From positions 2,849,001 to 2,913,000 of the forward strand of contig NC_041787.1 of assembly GCF_900090045.1 (NCBI RefSeq): a DNA stretch of 64,000 nucleotides, in the 5' to 3' direction. Under the pieces are notes generated by a model, which was given only the letters and a program-made list of their open reading frames with translations, did not search any database and was not told the DNA's origin. Positions 62,698 through 64,000 of the stretch are shown in pieces. Made by a program: the position numbers and the translations under genes. Each line of letters opens with the position of its first letter. Positions within the stretch are counted from its first letter, which is position 1. Source of the DNA: Plasmodium malariae. Taxonomy: Eukaryota; Apicomplexa; Aconoidasida; Haemosporida; Plasmodiidae.

Positions 62698-63661
62698 ATG
62701 GAACAAAAAATGTTGTACTTGTATATCAAAATATCAACGCTTATACTTTTACCTTGGATGTTTCACTTTTACAATAACGTGGTATGAATATATTATTCAA
62801 AGAACTTTGTATTATTTATATTTTAACTGTTTATTTTTATAAGTGCTTTTTTTTAGGATGGAAATATTTTTCCACTTAAATAAGAAATATTTACGATTTT
62901 CTTGTTTTTAGAGCTCGCTAAATAAATATTATAATGAAAAATGCAATCTTAGAAGAAAATTAAATACAAGAAATTATCGTTTATTAGAAGAAAATAAGCA
63001 GAATAAGGATACGTTTATTGTAAATTTTAAAGAAGTAATGCCACATAAAGGAGTGAAACAAAAAGGATGTTTATCTAATAATAAAAACAGGATAAACAGA
63101 AAACAGAAACAGTTATGTAGAAGTTCATTATATACTGAAAAGTACAGTAAAAATGTTGAGAAATATAAATGTTGTACACCTAAAACAAAAAAATATTGCG
63201 AATATGAAAAAAAAATATTTAAAAAACTTGATTATAAGGATTACGTTAAAAACATCAAGATAATTGATGATAAAGAATATAAAAAGTTATCTTGTAAAAA
63301 ACGAAGAATACGAATTACTTTACTTTTGTTATTTTTCTTAGTATTGATATTCCCCATATTAGACCTTTCATTAGAGAAATTGGAATGTGGTGGCTTGCTG
63401 GGATTACTAGGCTTGTTATACCCAACTAAAACAGAAGCTAGTTCTCCAGGAGGAATGATTGTACATGGAATAGATGGGCTTTTAATTAAATGGTTCAGCA
63501 TTAATGACTGGGGAGCATCAAAAGCTATATCTACATTAAACGTCTTGATTTATTGCATACCTTTCCTTATATTTATTGTCATATTTATATTAGGGATGAT
63601 TTACTACTACAAAAAAGTTATAAAATATGAAAATATCAAGTTCAAAAAAAAGATTAAATAA
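62698..63661 (+). CDS. fam-l protein with canonical PEXEL, two exons
   Basis: Model join(62698..62781,62912..63661), 277 residues, phase-0 intron of 130 bp (GTATGA..TTTTTAG). Exon 1 (MEQKMLYLYIKI, ending FHFYNNV) is fam-l type. Exon 2 starts SSLNKYYNEKC. The export site RNYRLLEEN gives Arg51, Leu53, Glu55, a textbook RxLxE. The body carries YCEYEKKIFKKLDYKDYV and YKKLSCKKRRIRI, both matching fam-l positions. Membrane segments lie at about residues 162-179 and 239-261. The loop between them has a Gly/Leu run and a Ser/Pro/Gly stretch (TEASSPGGMIVHG). The tail YYYKKVIKYENIKFKKK is the fam-l C-terminus. Length is normal and no lesion is seen. Confidence 0.92.
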
Positions 63662-64000
63662 GAATATGAGTTTTTCAGTGGAGATGAATTTATAGAATAG
63701 TAGTATTTTTAGTGATATACATATTAACCATAAAAATAACTATTTATATAATCTTAAATATACCGATGTTTTATTGGGATATAGTAAAAAAGCATGTTCT
63801 TAGTTATTTTGTTAATTTGAATTTTTTACTGTTTGAATAATTTCAATATTCATTTTATGGAACGACTTTGGCTTAATTTAATATGTTGTCTCGGCATATA
63901 CATTTTCGTGTTAAAATAGATTTCATGTATAATATATATATATTAGTGTTAAAATTAATATATAGTGTAATAATATATGTAATTATATAGGAATGTGGAA
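63662..64000. other. 3' flank of fam-l gene to window end
   Basis: AT-rich, no gene. Probably holds the 3' untranslated region of the last fam-l gene; the window ends here. Confidence 0.55.

Noticed and set aside
1..64000. Search for CRISPR arrays, operons, ribosome binding sites, phage or insertion elements, tRNA or rRNA
   Set aside because: Spliced genes and Plasmodium families make bacterial features irrelevant, and no structured RNA or telomere repeat array was seen by eye.

Overview
This window looks like a subtelomeric piece of a Plasmodium nuclear chromosome. Three things point there: extreme A+T content, coding exons that stand out as islands of higher complexity, and a gene content made almost entirely of Plasmodium subtelomeric families (pir, STP1, fam-l, fam-m and small two-exon exported proteins). 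Fam-l and fam-m as I know them are specific to Plasmodium malariae and its close relatives, so I infer P. malariae or a P. malariae-like parasite. No rRNA, tRNA, CRISPR, insertion sequence or housekeeping gene was seen. All gene models below are spliced models that I built by eye from GT..AG boundaries.

Layout, left to right. A full pir gene with three exons lies on the minus strand at 1.4-3.2 kb. A two-exon exported-protein gene follows on the minus strand at 8.3-9.1 kb. After a long AT-rich gap with one doubtful relic (11.9-12.5 kb) there is a dead fam-l copy at 16.1-17.1 kb on the plus strand. Exported-protein genes follow at 20.2-21.1 and 28.1-28.8 kb, with a heavily decayed STP1 tail between them (23.7-24.9 kb, plus) and a decayed pir copy after them (30.7-31.5 kb, plus). 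At 35.3-36.2 kb sits an apparently intact fam-l gene, followed in the same direction by a broken fam-m gene (38.9-39.8 kb) and by a gene with a fam-l/fam-m-type N-terminus but a different C-terminus (42.4-43.3 kb). A complete but dead pir gene, with exon 1, exon 2, membrane segment and tail exon all recognisable, lies on the minus strand at 46.0-47.2 kb. A four-exon STP1 gene (786 codons, in frame throughout) lies on the minus strand at 51.2-53.8 kb; its C-terminus appears cut short compared with the relic at 24 kb. Two further fam-l-like genes close the window on the plus strand (59.8-60.7 and 62.7-63.7 kb).

How the genes work together. Most products are predicted to be exported or surface proteins of the infected red cell. 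Each small gene has a first exon of about 23-33 codons carrying a recessed hydrophobic signal segment, a phase-0 intron of about 126-138 bp, a PEXEL-like RLLxx motif near residue 50, a basic middle and two C-terminal membrane segments. Pir and STP1 are large variant families with an outer domain, one membrane segment and a basic cytoplasmic part. The plus-strand fam-l/fam-m genes share a recognisable AT-rich block about 250-300 bp before the start codon, which I report as a possible shared promoter element. There is no metabolic pathway or operon here. The main biology is expansion, decay and recombination of variant gene families.
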